Shown here: piece after piece, positions 6,759 to 6,844 of the stretch
Layout: every line of letters begins with the position of its first letter
How positions within the stretch are numbered: the stretch's first letter is position 1
Assembly: GCA_030593645.1 (NCBI GenBank)
Contig: JAUVGT010000273.1
Location: forward strand, 1 to 6,844
DNA length: 6,844 nucleotides
Direction: 5' to 3'
DNA from: Deltaproteobacteria bacterium
GTDB taxonomy: Bacteria > Desulfobacterota > Desulfobacteria > Desulfobacterales > JAUVGT01
Program-made: the position numbers and the translations under genes
The notes under the pieces: model-generated
The model's database searches: none
Told to the model about the DNA's origin: nothing
What the model saw: the letters and a program-made list of their open reading frames with translations, nothing else

Positions 6759-6844
6759 AAGGCGTGCAATTTTTGTAATGATGAAGCGTACTTATCGTAC
6801 GTTGAATCATTGCAAAATGCAGCACAACGCAGAAGTTGGACTTT
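6733..6844. mobile_element. Long imperfect palindromic element (MITE-like), cut by the window end
   Basis: A large inverted repeat is centred at about 6794. CGTAC (6787-6791) pairs with GTACG (6797-6801) around a TTATC loop. After a four-base imperfect patch, AATGAT (6777-6782) pairs with ATCATT (6806-6811), TTTTG (6771-6775) with CAAAA (6813-6817), and GCA (6766-6768) with TGC (6818-6820). Outer similarity continues with gaps: the left AAAGAGTTCAAATTC region matches the complement of AGAAGTTGGACTTT at 6831-6844. By symmetry the element should end some 10-15 nt past the window with a complement of GACGGTTTCGTAA. No open frame or transposase is present, so it would be non-autonomous. Alternatives are a REP-like structured repeat or an RNA hairpin; there is no T-run to make it an intrinsic terminator. 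Confidence 0.6.

Overview
The window is a compact, all-plus-strand stretch of a Gram-negative bacterial chromosome. It holds five complete genes and one 5'-truncated gene. Protein style and, above all, the two families of intergenic repeat (a GAACRTC heptad array, and a palindrome whose ends read like GACGGTTTCGTAAA) point to a Desulfobacterota / Desulfobacterales-type organism. That assignment rests on remembered resemblance, not on a search.

Left part (1-3861): a membrane-associated gene set of poorly known function. It consists of the C-terminal half of a MoxR-family AAA+ ATPase, a DUF58 protein with a von Willebrand A-like domain, a six-segment SpoIIM-family membrane protein and an RDD-family membrane protein. 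MoxR and DUF58 are 25 nt apart. SpoIIM and RDD overlap by ATGA. The two pairs are separated by a 159-nt gap that holds the heptad repeat, a small hairpin and a plausible promoter, so they may be two transcription units. A reasonable model is that the MoxR ATPase acts as a chaperone-like remodeller of the DUF58 protein and of a membrane assembly built from the SpoIIM and RDD proteins. The substrate is unknown.

Right part (3928-6641): two housekeeping genes, der (double-GTPase ribosome assembly factor) and rarA (AAA+ replication-associated recombination protein). Both look intact and are 20 nt apart. They are unrelated in function to the left cluster.

Right edge (6642-6844): no gene and no clear terminator. 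A 26-bp unit stands twice in perfect tandem register, and its second copy opens a long imperfect palindrome that runs off the end of the window. This looks like the left part of a small non-coding mobile or palindromic repeat element.

I found no rRNA, tRNA, CRISPR array, transposase or defence gene. The most system-like content is the MoxR-DUF58-SpoIIM-RDD module; the combination is known from other bacteria but functionally obscure.
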